Shown here: piece after piece, positions 23,785 to 34,902 of the stretch
How positions within the stretch are numbered: the stretch's first letter is position 1
Layout of the letters: each line of letters opens with the position of its first letter
Origin: Axinella damicornis
Lineage: Eukaryota > Porifera > Demospongiae > Axinellida > Axinellidae
Assembly (NCBI GenBank): GCA_963931865.1
Contig: OZ007513.1
Location: 11,247,467 to 11,311,466, forward strand
Length of the DNA stretch: 64,000 nucleotides
Reading direction: 5' to 3'
Translations under genes and position numbers: made by a program
The notes under the pieces: generated by a model
Seen by the model: only the letters and a program-made list of their open reading frames with translations
Told to the model about the DNA's origin: nothing
The model's database searches: none

Positions 23785-25424
23785 CCAAGGAATTGTGTGT
23801 CCAACACTTCCCAACCCTGAGAATGGGCAGGTGACTCACCTGGTACTTGATGGTAATGTTCCTGGCACTGTGGCAAACTACTCCTGCGATGCTGGCTACA
23901 TGTTGCTAGGGAACGTGAGCAGGGAGTGTGTCAGGATGGGTCAGGAGGTGGTGTGGACTGGGGAGGCCCCCACTTGTCAACAACGTAAGCCACTGTAAAT
24001 GCATGCTGTTACAATGCATGGTGCACGCAAATGAAACAGCCATGTGATAGTGTTAATACCCAATGGCAAGAGTAGTCTATTAATTAATGGCATGGGAAAA
24101 ACAGCTGAAATGTAGGATAGCAGCCAAGAGCTATATAGGCAAGCTGAAGGCATTGAATCTCTGTCCAACCATACCCTGACTGTACCTCTGACAGATGGGT
24201 CTCATTATGTAGGTCATGAATATCATTAGTAGTGTAATTACTATTCTGTTTGTTGGAGGGTGTGATTACAGGCTGTCGGTACGGTCATTGTACCTGTGAC
24301 GCCAACTGTAGCTAACTTTGGTTGTATGCTGACACAATTGGATCCCAGAATCCTCATGAATATCATTAAATAGATCCTTTATTTGCACCCCCATTAATGG
24401 GGGTGCAGCGTCATTCTCTTCATTCGCTTGCTCACGCTTGCCCCACAATGTCCTGCAGTATATCTGCAACCAGTGTACATATGTATGCCCCTGACACAAC
24501 TTTTCACTAGCATGCAGAGGGAGTCATAATAGATATGCAGCTAAAGGAATTGGTAGGCTGATGTAAGTGCTGAGCAGCTGCTATAACACACTATTTCTCA
24601 CATAGGTTATCCCTAACTCCTAGTCTCAATGAGTTTGTACTACAATAATGCACTGGCCCTTCAGCTATTGTAATGCCACAACAATTATTCATCAATGAGC
24701 CTCTAAATAATAAGATAAACTTACATCAACATGAGACATACACATGCATGCAGTTCATTACTCAGGAGTGTACACTGACTGCAAGGACGCCCTGACCAAA
24801 GGACAAACTACCAGCGGTGTCTACACCATCAAACCAGACAACCAGTCAGCATTCCAAGTATTCTGTGACATGTGCACAGATGGTGGTGGGTGGACAGTGT
24901 TCCAGCGCAGAAAGGATGGATCAGTTGACTTTTATCGCTACTGGACTGATTATCAGCAAGGGTTTGGAAACCTTAGTGGAGAGTTCTGGCTGGGTCTGGA
25001 CAAGATACACCGTCTAACACCTACTGCCAATCAGCTACGAATTGATATGCAGGACTTCGACGGAAACTCGCGTTATGCGCAATACTCAAGTTTCAGTGTG
25101 GGAGATTCAGTATCCAAATACACTCTGTCAGTATCAGGATACAGTGGAAGTGCAGGAGACTCTCTTGCTACAGGCGCATTTGTGCCTAACGGACATAATG
25201 GACAACAATTCAGCACAAGGGATCGAGACAATGATGTTTGGACTTACAACTGTGTACAACAATTTAAAGGTGCCTGGTGGCATGCTGCTTGTCATTCTTC
25301 AAACCTCAACGGTCTCTACCTCAGTGGGTCACACTCCTCCTTTGCTGATGGTGTGAACTGGCACACATGGAGGGGATACAACTACTCCCTTAAATTCACT
25401 GAGATGAAATTGAGGAAAAACTGA
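20668..25424 (+). CDS. Gene C: secreted coiled-coil/CCP/FReD protein
   Basis: Exons 20668-20761, 20853-20984, 21055-21177, 21979-22209, 23790-23984, 24766-25424; 477 codons plus stop, phase 1 throughout. Residues 1-31: signal peptide (MVLKVFCLLATLALVGLPLC) with a poly-Q tail. Residues 32-116: helical exons (KTDFDYVAARTAAVESELNT; INLKMEQQQDKTSMLLDELA). Residues 117-193: the long coil exon (77 codons) with LQDKVDT/LQDKVDM heptads. Its donor is A|GTAAGA instead of G|GTAAGA, which changes the split codon from Gly to Arg but keeps GT. Residues 194-258: complete CCP module. Residues 259-477: the longest FReD of the array, with an insertion after GYSGSAGDS (LATGAFVPNGHNGQQF), then RDRDND and CHSSNLNG. 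Intron 4 holds R2, a piggyBac-like MITE and a tRNA-like SINE relic. Predicted extracellular lectin-like protein; ligand unknown. Confidence 0.85.
21467..21835 (+). repeat. Direct duplication in intron 3 of gene C around repeat fragments
   Basis: A roughly 120-bp segment (GCTGGGAAGTTTGTTCAGGT ... ATCCCTGCATCCCTG) occurs at about 21467-21584 and again at about 21717-21835. Between them is a reverse-strand R1 fragment (GAGTAATCCGGCGCCGGACA), a doubled TTGTGGGCGTTTTTTGTTTG, and a scrap of the piggyBac-like MITE (GAGATTCATTGACCCGAGGA). The patchwork suggests template switching or repair. Confidence 0.8.
22475..23585 (+). repeat. Interspersed repeat R2, copy 2, split by a MITE
   Basis: R2 runs from about 22475 to 22871 and resumes at 23501 (GAACTGCAACACAAGTTGCG) after the MITE at 22872-23500. 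The uninterrupted reverse copy at 38205-38715 gives an empty-site comparison at the same point. Confidence 0.65.
22872..23500 (+). mobile_element. piggyBac-like MITE, copy 1 (inside R2, intron 4 of gene C)
   Basis: Flanked by TTAA on both sides, with inverted termini CCCTTTAA...TTAAAGGG. Internal landmarks are GACGTCTATAGACATC, a 37-base G run (about 23051-23087), GAGATTCATTGACCCGAGGA and GAAGAATTCGGTGG. TTAA duplications and a CCCT-type start are hallmarks of piggyBac-superfamily elements. On the reverse strand this copy keeps a single open frame (23142-23549) that is frameshifted in the other copies; its product is not recognised. Confidence 0.85.
23593..23700 (-). other. tRNA-like SINE relic in intron 4 of gene C
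   Basis: Read on the minus strand, GTATAGTGGTAAGAGG resembles a Pol III A box and GGGTTCAAATCCCAGC contains a B box (GGTTCAAATCC). The A-to-B spacing (about 70 nt) is too long for a simple tRNA, and no convincing acceptor stem pairs. Gene E has a similar relic at about 39450-39535; genes A, D and G keep only traces. Best read as a tRNA-derived SINE fragment duplicated with the genes. Confidence 0.4.
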
Positions 25425-25880
25425 ACACCTGAATGTGTGCATTATGTTTAGCTGCAGGAGCGTAGCTAGTAATCAAGTGTAGTAGCAGCAACCGTTAGTA
25501 CAGGCACTAATTACTGTATGCATACACATGATCTTGCTGTGAAAACATTTCATGGAGAAAGTTTCAGTTGTCTGGGAACATTCCTTCATTTCAATACTCA
25601 CATGCACTTCTTGTTTATACCACATGTAAGGACAGTGAATCCATTTCACATGGTGTGGTTCCCTTGGTTGGAACCATTGCTTGAGAGGGGGCAGAGGGGC
25701 AGGATTGTATCTCCTTATGTCTCACTGTACAACCACCCTACGCAATGGGTTGGTGTAAAAATTGGACTCTGGACTTTGACTATACAAACTTGGATTTTTT
25801 GGACCTCAGTCTGAACACAATTTTGGACTCCATCTCAATTTTGAACATAAACCTCTAGATTCTCTACACGGGATCTACAA

Positions 25881-26106
25881 CACTCCCTTAAATTCACTGA
25901 GATGAAATTGAGGAAGAAATGAACACCTGAATATGTGCATTATGTTTAGCTGCACGAGCGTAGCTAGTAATCAAGTGCAGTAGTAGCAACCGTTAGTACA
26001 GGCACTAATTACTTTATACGTACCTTCGCAGGGTGTGAACTGGGGAGAATGGAGGGGATACAACTACTCCCATAAGTTCACTGAGATGAAATTGAGGAAG
26101 AACTGA
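25881..26106 (+). pseudogene. Two duplicated FReD C-terminal stubs
   Basis: Bases 25881-25922 encode (S)LKFTEMKLRKK and a stop, fused to 3'-flank sequence upstream. Bases 26030-26106 encode GVNWGEWRGYNYSHKFTEMKLRKN and a stop. Both are followed by the family 3' flank (TGAACACCTGAATATG). They lack the rest of the FReD and are debris of unequal exchange at the end of gene C. Confidence 0.85.
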
Positions 26107-26520
26107 ACACCTGAATATGTTTGCTGACGTGTGCGTTATGTTTAGCAGCATCAGTAGCAGTATCAACCATTAGTACAGGTATTAATTAACTGTACTCACG
26201 TATACGATCCTGCTGTGAAAACATTTTATAGAGAAAATTTCAGTTGTCTGGGACCATTCCAATACTCACACTGCCTGATTATTCCACGAGTAAGGACTGT
26301 GGTTCTCCTGGCTGGAACCATTGCTTGAGAGGGGACAGAGGGGTGGGCAATATGTATTCTATGATTATTTTTCTCCTCAAGTCTCACAAGGGCAATCACC
26401 CTGGGTTGGTGTAAAAATTGGACTCTGGACTTTGACTACGGACTTGATTTTGGACCTCAGTCTGAACACAATTTTGGGCTCCATCTCAATTTTGCACATA
26501 AACCTGGTTTTTACTATAAA

Positions 26521-26835
26521 TTAGTGCACTTTAACACTATTAGAGTTTAGTGCTACTCACGTGACCCTCAACGAATCAGACGCCTCAGAATCGATCACAT
26601 GACGGAGCATTAAATCGCTTAATGCACACTTTAGTGTGCATTATCTAGATAGTGCACACTTTTCAATGATCAAAGGCTGTCTCGGGTCGGTGAGTTGCAC
26701 TAAGTGTGGGCAATCTAGTTAACGGTCTCGGGCGGATAATGCACTCGCCTTCGGCTCGTGCATTATCTCGCCCTCGACCGTTAACTAGATTGCCCTCGTG
26801 CACTAAAACCCGTAATGCACTGCAAAGTGGTATCT
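26521..26835. mobile_element. Foldback element with perfect 20-bp arms
   Basis: GGGCAATCTAGTTAACGGTC at 26708-26727 is perfectly complementary to 26776-26795, and inner arms ATAATGCAC/GTGCATTAT extend the stem around CGCCTTCGGCTC. A related piece on the opposite strand lies at about 42177-42355 (shared GAATCAGACGCCTCAGAATC and its complement). No ORF. Likely a small DNA-transposon derivative; family not assigned. Confidence 0.75.
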
Positions 26836-27153
26836 AAATATTACCTAGTGACACCATTTTAGGACTTGCATTGTCTGCATACACTTACACGTCACAATAA
26901 TCCACGCCACTGTTGTTCGATCAAATGCTGATAACTCTGTCTCCATGCTCAGCATCTACGTATCACAACCTCTCTGACACACTCAGCATGTTTATCACAA
27001 CCTCCCGACCCCTGACAATGGGATTTCATCATAAACGTGCCTCACTAAGATAACAGCTTGTGTAAGTTACCCATTTCCGCCTGCATGCTTTCCAATGACA
27101 AAGGAGTATATCTCTCACAGTTCCAGAACAGAGCTCACTCTACAGAAAGCAAG

Positions 27154-30100
27154 ATGGTGCTGAAATTGTTCTGCCTTCTGGCTACACTGGCTCTGGTGAG
27201 CCTGCCACTCTGCAGTGCCACAGCTCAGCAGCAACAGCAACAGCAAGGTGAACTGTCAGATATCAGAGTATGTGTGTACTGAGACACCTGGTGTTCTTAC
27301 TTCTTGCAATGCTGACACTAGTAAACCTAAGAGCAAGCATACTGTATACGCTCTAATCTCTCCAATGCTACACAGCTGAGCCACAATGTGTCAGCAGAGC
27401 TGATTTTGACAGTGTGGTTGCACAGATAGCTGCTATTGAGAGTGCACACAGCACCTGGCGAAACGCCACCCTCCACATTCTCTACAGGATCCTGCCAGCT
27501 AACCCAGGTGAGGAACTCTGTGATGAACACAGGGCATTGGTGGTAGTTGCATTGCAATAAGGTTCTCTCAATCACAGCTCTCCTGCTGGACAGCATTCCA
27601 GACCAGCTGGAGATTATCCAGTCCAAGACCAACAGGATGTTTGATGAGTTTGCAAATTTGCGAAATACCACCATGGATGGTACGTAGGATATAGCTGGTC
27701 ACAAGCATAATGAAGTCTTTGCCAGTCATGGATTAGGTTCAGAACCAGTATACAGCTATGGACACGGAATTGGCATGGACTAAAATCTATCAATATTATC
27801 TGAGTTGCAAGCTACTGACATGGTTCATGAGATGGTACTTCATATAATGTCTTTGAGACCATAGCAGCCAAACACCTGATGCAAAAGTACATTGCTGTGC
27901 GATCTGGTTCAAAGTTGAATGGGTAAGGGGTATGAATGTGCAAATACCTATATTTACCTCTTGCATGCAGGTCTCAAGGACAAGCTGGACACGCTTCAGG
28001 ACAAGGTGGACGCACTTCAGGACAAAGTGGTTAACTTGGAGGACAAATTGGACACATTCCAGAACACAACTGAAGCAAGCACTAGGAAACACCATCACGA
28101 GGTGGTGGAGCTACTACAGAACACCAGTTGCAGTTCGGATGGTAAGATCTAGTCTCATTCCCAGGCCCTCACACTGCAAAACAACTCAAGCCAATTAAGG
28201 CACGGGACAGCTGAAAAATGGACACATGAAGCAGTTGTTTTCATCCTACTGTTATACCCCCTTACATTTTGTATTAACCCTTTAAGCCCCATTGACGTCT
28301 ATAGGCGTCATTTGGACCCTGTGCACTTGTAGGGCTTCTCGCCAGTCCAAAAAGAGACCAAAAAGTCTTCAGAGGGCCTAGGGACGACTTTAAGGCACGA
28401 ACTCAAAAATTTGGTCAGATTTCGGCGCGCCCTCCCCCACTAAACGTACACGCGGGGGGGTTTCGAAGGGGGGGCGGCAGCCCCCCCTTCGGGCTGTCGT
28501 AGGCGTCTTTTGATTTTAATGAGATTCATTGACCCGAGAATTTTTGATTCTAATGATATTCATAGACCCCACCCAGGGCCTCAAGAAAACCTGCAAATTG
28601 GTGGTGTAAGGTGTGCCATCAGTCAGATCTGGCCCAAGTTTAGGGAAATGCTGGGCGAAAATCCGGCTGACATCCACCTTTGACCTCCGATTGCTGGCCT
28701 TGTGGGGGGTCATGAATATCATTAACAGTATTGCCAGAGGGGTCTCTCCATGCGTGCGGGCCCCACCAAGTTTGGCCGCTGAGGAGCGAATGCTGTGGGA
28801 GAGGAGTACCTACGAAAGTGGTGTGCGCGGAATGCATGAAAATGTGTTGTCTTGGTGGGAAGAATTCGGTGGTTAAAGGGTTAATATGTGCATGGAGGAT
28901 CAATGAATCTCATTAAAAATCGGCAAACCATGCCAAACTGGCTCACAGTGCAAGTCTAGGCCGTTTTGAAGGCCCATTCTCACCAACTATGAATCCCATT
29001 AACCCTTTAAGCCCCATTGACGTCTATAGGCGTCATTTGGACCCTGTGCACTTGTAGGGCTTCTCGCCAGTCCAAAAAGAGACCAAAAAGTCTTCAGAGG
29101 GCCTAGGGACGACTTTAAGGCACGAACTCAAAAATTTGGTCAGATTTCGGCGCGCCCTCCCCCACTAAACGTACACGCGGGGGGGTTTCGAAGGGGGGGC
29201 GGCAGCCCCCCCTTCGGGCTGTCGTAGGCGTCTTTTGATTTTAATGAGATTCATTGACCCGAGAATTTTTGATTCTAATGATATTCATAGACCCCACCCA
29301 GGGCCTCAAGAAAACCTGCAAATTGGTGGTGTAAGGTGTGCCATCAGTCAGATCTGGCCCAAGTTTAGGGAAATGCTGGGCGAAAATCCGGCTGACATCC
29401 ACCTTTGACCTCCGATTGCTGGCCTTGTGGGGGGTCATGAATATCATTAACAGTATTGCCAGAGGGGTCTCTCCATGCGTGCGGGCCCCACCAAGTTTGG
29501 CCGCTGAGGAGCGAATGCTGTGGGAGAGGAGTACCTACGAAAGTGGTGTGCGCGGAATGCATGAAAATGTGTTGTCTTGGTGGGAAGAATTCGGTGGTTA
29601 AAGGGTTAAGAAATAAAATGGTAGATCTGATATCCCAAAGCATTATAGTTTACATTTACATTGTTTTTAGCCACGCCCACTACTTCCTGTAAACAATCAT
29701 GGCCGATTGATGACGTAATGCCGATTAAAATAAACCTCGCGTTAGGCGGTATGTAAAACCTTCAGTAATTCGTTTACTTTGGAAGTCAACGACAATATAT
29801 AAGCCTAATCTAAAATCTCACCTGATGGATTAGCATTTCGGTTTTGCGTTCTCGCTGGGTGGGGCCGTTTGTGCATCAGATCAGACCGAGGTACACTTCG
29901 ATTCTCCTGTATCTCAGCACTTGGTGAACGTGTCGGAAATCCATCAGGTGAAAGTTTTCCTTTCGCCACGAAGACTCCGTATTTGAGTATAACTACAAAA
30001 TACAGAAAGGTCCTACATGCCGCCTAGCGAACTTCCGGTTTATCAATGGCTTGCAGTCGAAGGTCGAGTATATACTGCCGTCCGAAATCCACATAGGAGT

Positions 30101-32280
30101 GTCACCACGGAGTACCACAAACAACCAACAAAGGTATAGGCTACAACTATCATAAAGCGAAGCTACAACTATCAACCAGAGAAGCGCACTGGTAGACCAT
30201 ACTTTACTTGTTTATTTACACCGCCATTTTCTTTCTCCGTATACTAAATAATTAATTTCGCACACTATAATGAATCTCCGTGTAACGTACAATAGATCGC
30301 CCCATCCCTTAATAGGCTCGAGAATGGGAGGGGCTGGTACACTGGTACTTGGCTAGCTACTACAGAACACCAGCTGCAGTTCGGATGGTAAGATCTAGTC
30401 TCATTCCCAGGCTCCCACACTGCAAAACAATGGGAGGGGCTGGTACATTTATCATTGAGAAAAAATTGCATCTGGTAGATAACATTTGACGCACATCTGC
30501 CAGAATGGTGGTAGAACCAATGAGATATACAGCTCAGTTCATTAGGCACGTCTCCTGCTATATTTGGCAATTTTAATAAATTTTGGTGCATCAGGATAAC
30601 TGCCAAGCTGTAGTTACCAATGCTCAGACAAAGAAATCTAATCAATCCTGGGACTAGCTGCTACCAGTCAGATTCTCTTAGCACTCAGACATGGAACCAG
30701 ACACAGCAGTCTCCCTCACATTCAGAGCAGCATAGATCCCCTGAATTTATTTCTTTATACCTTCAGAGTGTATATGTACGCACATGCACATGTACCTATT
30801 GGTACGTAAGACTAGTGGCCCAGAATTTACTCCGCTCCCTCCCCCCACCCCCCAAGGAATTGTGTGTCCAACCCTTACCAACCCCGAGAATGGGCAGGTG
30901 ACTCACCTGGTACTTGATGGTAATGTTCCTGGCACTGTGGCAAACTACTCCTGCAATGCTGGCTACATGTTGGTAGGGAACGTGAGCAGGGAGTGTGTCA
31001 GTACAGGTCAGGAGGTGGTGTGGACTGGGGAGGCCCCCACTTGTCAACAACGTAAGCCACTGTAAATGCATGTGGTCTGCTATAGTTACATGGTAATGCA
31101 TGGCGCATGCAACAATAACAAGCGAAACAGTTTGGACTCTTACGTGATGGGGCATGGTGCATGCATTAATGCTCGATGGTAGGAGTATAGTGCATTAACG
31201 GGGAATGAGGCTAAGAAGATATCATACACATGGAAGACAATAGCATAGCAACAGATGAGACCAGGAAGGGATGAATAGTTAAACTGGCACAAACTTCCTA
31301 TTCAATTTGCCACTTTGCTGACACTCAGCAACTTCATTCTCTTCGTTCGCTTGCTCACACTCACCCCAAAATGTCCTGCATTCTCCTAGTATATCAACAA
31401 CCAATGTATGTATGTCCCCCGCCATACCTTTCAATAGCAGAGGGTACAGTGTCAAAACAGATACATAGCTGAAGGAATTGGCGGGCTAATGTATAAGTGC
31501 TGAGCAGCTGCTATAACACACTAGTTTCTCCCATAGCCCTAACTCCTAGCGTACTACAAAAATGCACTGGCCCTTCAGCTATTGTAATGATGCCTCAATT
31601 CATCATGAGCCCTGTACATAATATGTAGCGTTCATCCGTCAGGAGTATACTCTGACTGCAAGGATGCCTTCACACAAGGACAAACTAGAAGTGGTGTCTA
31701 CAACATCAAACCAGACAACCAGTCAGCATTCCAAGCATACTGTGACATGGTCACGGATGGTGGTGGGTGGACAGTGTTCCAGCGCAGAGAGGATGGATCA
31801 GTTGACTTTTATCGCTACTGGACTGACTATCAGCAAGGGTTTGGAAACCTTCGTGGAGAGTTCTGGCTGGGTCTGGACAAGATACACCGTCTAACACCTA
31901 CTGCCACTCAGCTACGAATTGATATGCAGGATTTTGACGGAAACTCACGTTACGCGCAATACTCAAGTTTTAGTGTGGGAGATTCAGTATCCAAATATAC
32001 TCTATCAGTATCAGAATACAGTGGAACTGCAGGAGACTCTTTTACTTACCACGATGGATCCAAGTTTACCGCAAGGGACCAGGACAATGATCATTCTAGT
32101 GGCAGCTGTGCACAGCTATCCAAAGGTGGCTGGTGGTATAACTTGTGCCACCGTTCGAATCTCAACGGTCTCTACCTCCGTGGGTCACACTCCTCCTATG
32201 CTGATGGTGTGAACTGGGTGACATGGAGGGGATACCAATACTCCCATAAGTTCACTGAGATGAAATTGAGGAAGAACTGA
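27154..32280 (+). CDS. Gene D: secreted coiled-coil/CCP/FReD protein
   Basis: Exons 27154-27247, 27376-27507, 27578-27679, 27971-28141, 30857-31051, 31643-32280; 443 codons plus stop. Residues 1-31: signal peptide (MVLKLFCLLATLALVSLPLC) plus poly-Q. Residues 32-109: helical exons (SRADFDSVVAQIAAIESAHS; PDQLEIIQSKTNRMFDEFAN). Residues 110-166: coil exon starting GLKDKLDTLQDKVDALQDKV. Residues 167-231: CCP module (YSCNAGY, VSRECV, VVWTGEAPTC). Residues 232-443: fibrinogen domain; its last roughly 80 residues, from GDSFTYHDGSKFTARDQDND onward, are identical to gene A. Departures from the family consensus are CDMVTDGGGW (Asp to Val), NLRGEFW (Ser to Arg) and SVSEYSG (Gly to Glu). Intron 4 (2.7 kb) is swollen by a MITE dimer and a duplicated end of exon 4. 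Predicted extracellular lectin-like protein. Confidence 0.85.
28274..28884 (+). mobile_element. piggyBac-like MITE, copy 2 (left half of dimer 1)
   Basis: TTAA-flanked, CCCTTTAA inverted termini, about 600 bp, in intron 4 of gene D. It has the landmarks GACGTCTATAGGCGTCAT and GGCGGCAGCCCCCCCTTCG. It is virtually identical to copy 3, from which it is separated by a 114-bp spacer. Confidence 0.9.
28885..28998. repeat. Spacer of MITE dimer 1
   Basis: A 114-bp unique-looking spacer (GTGCATGGAGGATCAATGAA ... AACTATGAATCCCA) between two MITE copies. The same spacer with a few substitutions lies between the MITEs at 50299-50412, so MITE-spacer-MITE is a composite unit. Confidence 0.9.
28999..29609 (+). 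mobile_element. piggyBac-like MITE, copy 3 (right half of dimer 1)
   Basis: Same boundaries and landmarks as copy 2, including GTGTGCGCGGAATGCATG, where copies 4 and 5 read GTGTGCGCTGAATGCATG. Shared private variants link copies 2 and 3 to each other more closely than to copies 4 and 5. Confidence 0.9.
30354..30389 (+). pseudogene. Duplicated 3' end of coil exon in intron 4 of gene D
   Basis: The sequence AGCTACTACAGAACACCAGC plus TGCAGTTCGGATG and its donor GTAAGATCTAG repeat the last 36 bases of exon 4 (28106-28141) without the rest of the exon. The following intron resembles other family members better than the sequence directly after 28141, so about 2.2 kb containing the MITE dimer was inserted or duplicated between two copies of the exon end. 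Confidence 0.8.
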
Positions 32281-32860
32281 ACTCCTGCTGACATGTGCAT
32301 TATTTGTAGTAGCATGTAGCTATAGGGGTGTAATCTTGTAGGTATATGATCTTCCTGTGAAAAGTTTTCATCCTTCCTATTGAGGCTCACACTGCCTGAT
32401 TATACCTTACGTAAGGACAGTGCATCCCTTTCATACATCCAGGTTGGAACCATTGCTTGGGGGGGACTGAGTACAATCACCTTATATGCAATGGGTTTGG
32501 TGGAAGTCTGGAAAATTGATTTTGAACCTCAGTCTGAACAATTTTGGACTCAATTTCAATTTAGGGCATAAACCCCTTCATTCTCTACATGCACTGGATC
32601 TACAACACTCCAGATAATGAACCACAGCAGAATATCCTCATTTTAGAGCAGTCAATTGCAGTATGTAAATGTTACTACATATAGGTAATTACTACATATC
32701 CAAGCCTGCAATATTCCATTGTCATGTGACCCCAAAGGTGACATCTGATTGGTTGGAGGTCATGGGACCAGAACAGCTATGGAATGATTATCTCACCACA
32801 AGTTGAACTGTGTACATGCCTCATGTGCGTACTTTGTTCCAGCCTACACTGCGGGACACA

Positions 32861-33330
32861 TATTAACATTTTAGTGTGTGAGTGTGTGTGTGTGTGTCTG
32901 TGTGTGATGGAAGTGGGATGTTTGTAGGGTGGGACTAGACTAGTGACGTGTGACCTTCGTCCTTCAAGTTACTGAACCTCGAACTCTGCAGAGAATGTTC
33001 GAGAACATGGGCTGGAATCCAGCTGAGGCTACAAGCAGATGAATGCAATTGGAGAGCAGCAGTTGAAGCGGATACAATCGGGCGAGCAGCAGTTAAAGCG
33101 GATACGATCAGGGAGCATGCAGCAGTTGTTGAAGCAGATGCAAGCAGCGAGCATGCAGCAGCTGAAGCGGATGTAATCGGAGAGCAGTAGCTGAAGCGGA
33201 CGCAAATGGGGAGCAGCAGTTGAAGCTGACACAATTGGGGAGCAGCAGCTCTGCACAGAGAGCTGTCCAGCGCCAGATTACTCACACTAGGCGAACGAGG
33301 GGGAAGTAGCTGAGTGAGCGAAGCTACTTG
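32861..33330 (+). repeat. Interspersed repeat R1, copy 3
   Basis: Same order of landmarks as copy 2 downstream of gene A, at the same relative position downstream of gene D (GGACTAGACTAGTGACGTG, GAGCAGCAGTTGAAGCGGA, CTCTGCACAGAGAGCTGTCC, GAAGCTACTTG). This supports common duplication of the gene 3' half with its flank. Confidence 0.8.
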
Positions 33331-33544
33331 CATACAATACCTTGAGTATGTACTTGTAATTTATCCTTTTTGGTATCATGAATCAAATCAGAATGTCATC
33401 AAATGTGCAGATGGTTGAACAACTTGCAAAACATTACATTCTCATTTGTAACAATTTGGCCATTTGTCGACTACGCCAATTGCAAAATTGCCACAGAAAG
33501 TGTGGACATGGACGGCTTCCTAACATTTACTGCTTCGACATTAA

Positions 33545-34522
33545 GGTAGGAAGCACGGCATCGGCGAAATCGCGCAATTTTGCTCATGAATAATTAATGA
33601 GATGACGTCACTCGCACATGGTTATATAGAGTTATTCATCTGTTTACGTTTTCCCATGGCGGCAACCGGAATAAACAAGGGGGGCTTCTTTCTTTGATGC
33701 GGCTAGCGGCCCTTTCAAGTTTCAAATCGGTACTCTGATGTGGCCGTTCGGTACTTTGAAGATTTGTTTGAACACTCTTTTTTTTTATTATTATTATTTT
33801 TTTACGTAAGAAGCTATTCTGGCTTATTGAATGTAGCGATGGGCTATCTGAGTGTGAATAGCTAGGTGGAGTGAGCAGGAATGTTTGTGGGTCTGCTGAA
33901 GTGGCCGAAGAACAGCCTGGAAAGTGAACAGCATCCGACAGCTCCCTGGCCAAGGTACTCTAGAGAGTTGACCATTCGGCATTACAGGCCCCGCCCATTT
34001 TCGTGTTAGGGCGAATTTGGCTGGTTTGGTAGCTGGACTGGGCTGGTGAGAGGGAGTAGATGTGTGGCCAAAACTCTGTAACCGAGAGGTGAACGTGGAA
34101 AAGCATCCCTAGTTTTGCAGGGGGTAGGTTGACCTTTTGAAGAGTGCCCTTGGCTTGAGTCGGTTTTAGTTGGTGTGCGTGGATTTTTTTTTTGAAAGCC
34201 TAGGGTAGCCAAACCTCTGTTTTTGAGGGTGGCAGTGAGTTTTGGGCTGTAGCCTGCAAGTGAGGAGAGCAGGTGGTAAATCCATCCGTAGTTTTTGGGC
34301 CTGTTTTGTGTGTGTATTGATGATGGGGTCAGAGTGTGGGTGGGGCCTTGGAGAGGGTCCAAATTTTCAGTTTCGTAGAGGGCCTTAAAATTGAGTTTTA
34401 GGGCATTTTCAAGCAGAGGGAGCAGTTTGATGCAAAGTATTGCTGAAACTTGTGTACGCTTTGATGCTGCCCATTTATCCATCAACTTGGTTTCGGAGAT
34501 CGCGGTACCCATGTTTACTACC
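33545..34522. mobile_element. 978-bp TTAA-flanked element
   Basis: TTAA at 33541-33544 and 34523-34526 bracket the element. Its ends GGTAGGAAGCACGGCATCGG and, reading inward on the other strand, GGTAGTAAACATGGGTACCG form imperfect inverted repeats. The paralogous flank (TGCTTCGACATCAATGGTG upstream of gene C) is continuous without it, which gives an empty site. A reverse-strand open frame of 189 codons (34006-34575) starts outside the element and has no recognised domain. Class uncertain. Confidence 0.65.
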
Positions 34523-34902
34523 TTAATGGTGCATGTGTTTGCTTGCTCATTATGACCACACCCACTAACAGCCATATGTTTAATTGTTGCAATTTGTTAG
34601 CCAAGTCTGCAAAAGTAAAGTTCAGCATTACTGTAGTGAGGGAGGAAGTCCCTAGCCTTTCGAGCCCTTATCCCCTACACCACTGGGGAGCCATTATAAT
34701 ACCTACTGGTTAAGTGAGGTTGAATCTCCAATAATGTCACATTATACACTACATCAAAAGACTGATGACATTAAAGGAACTTCAGCTCCACAACATGTTT
34801 ACTGCAAAACCTCTGAACCCTGACATCAAAAATTTCATCATGAAAGTGTACCCTAAGCTAACAGTTTGTGCAACCCTTTCGGATACATAATGACAAAGGA
34901 AT

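Larger units (their letters stand above)
25425..27153. other. Gene C 3' flank, FReD stubs, foldback and gene D 5' flank
   Basis: The family 3' flank runs to about 25880, followed by two duplicated FReD tails (25881-25922 and 26030-26106), each with its own copy of the 3' flank. A foldback element is at 26521-26835 and upstream modules at about 26935-27110. No further gene is seen. Confidence 0.6.

Noticed and set aside
34006..34575. 189-codon minus-strand ORF
   Set aside because: It starts outside the transposon it overlaps, has no recognised domain, and sits in repeat-derived sequence.
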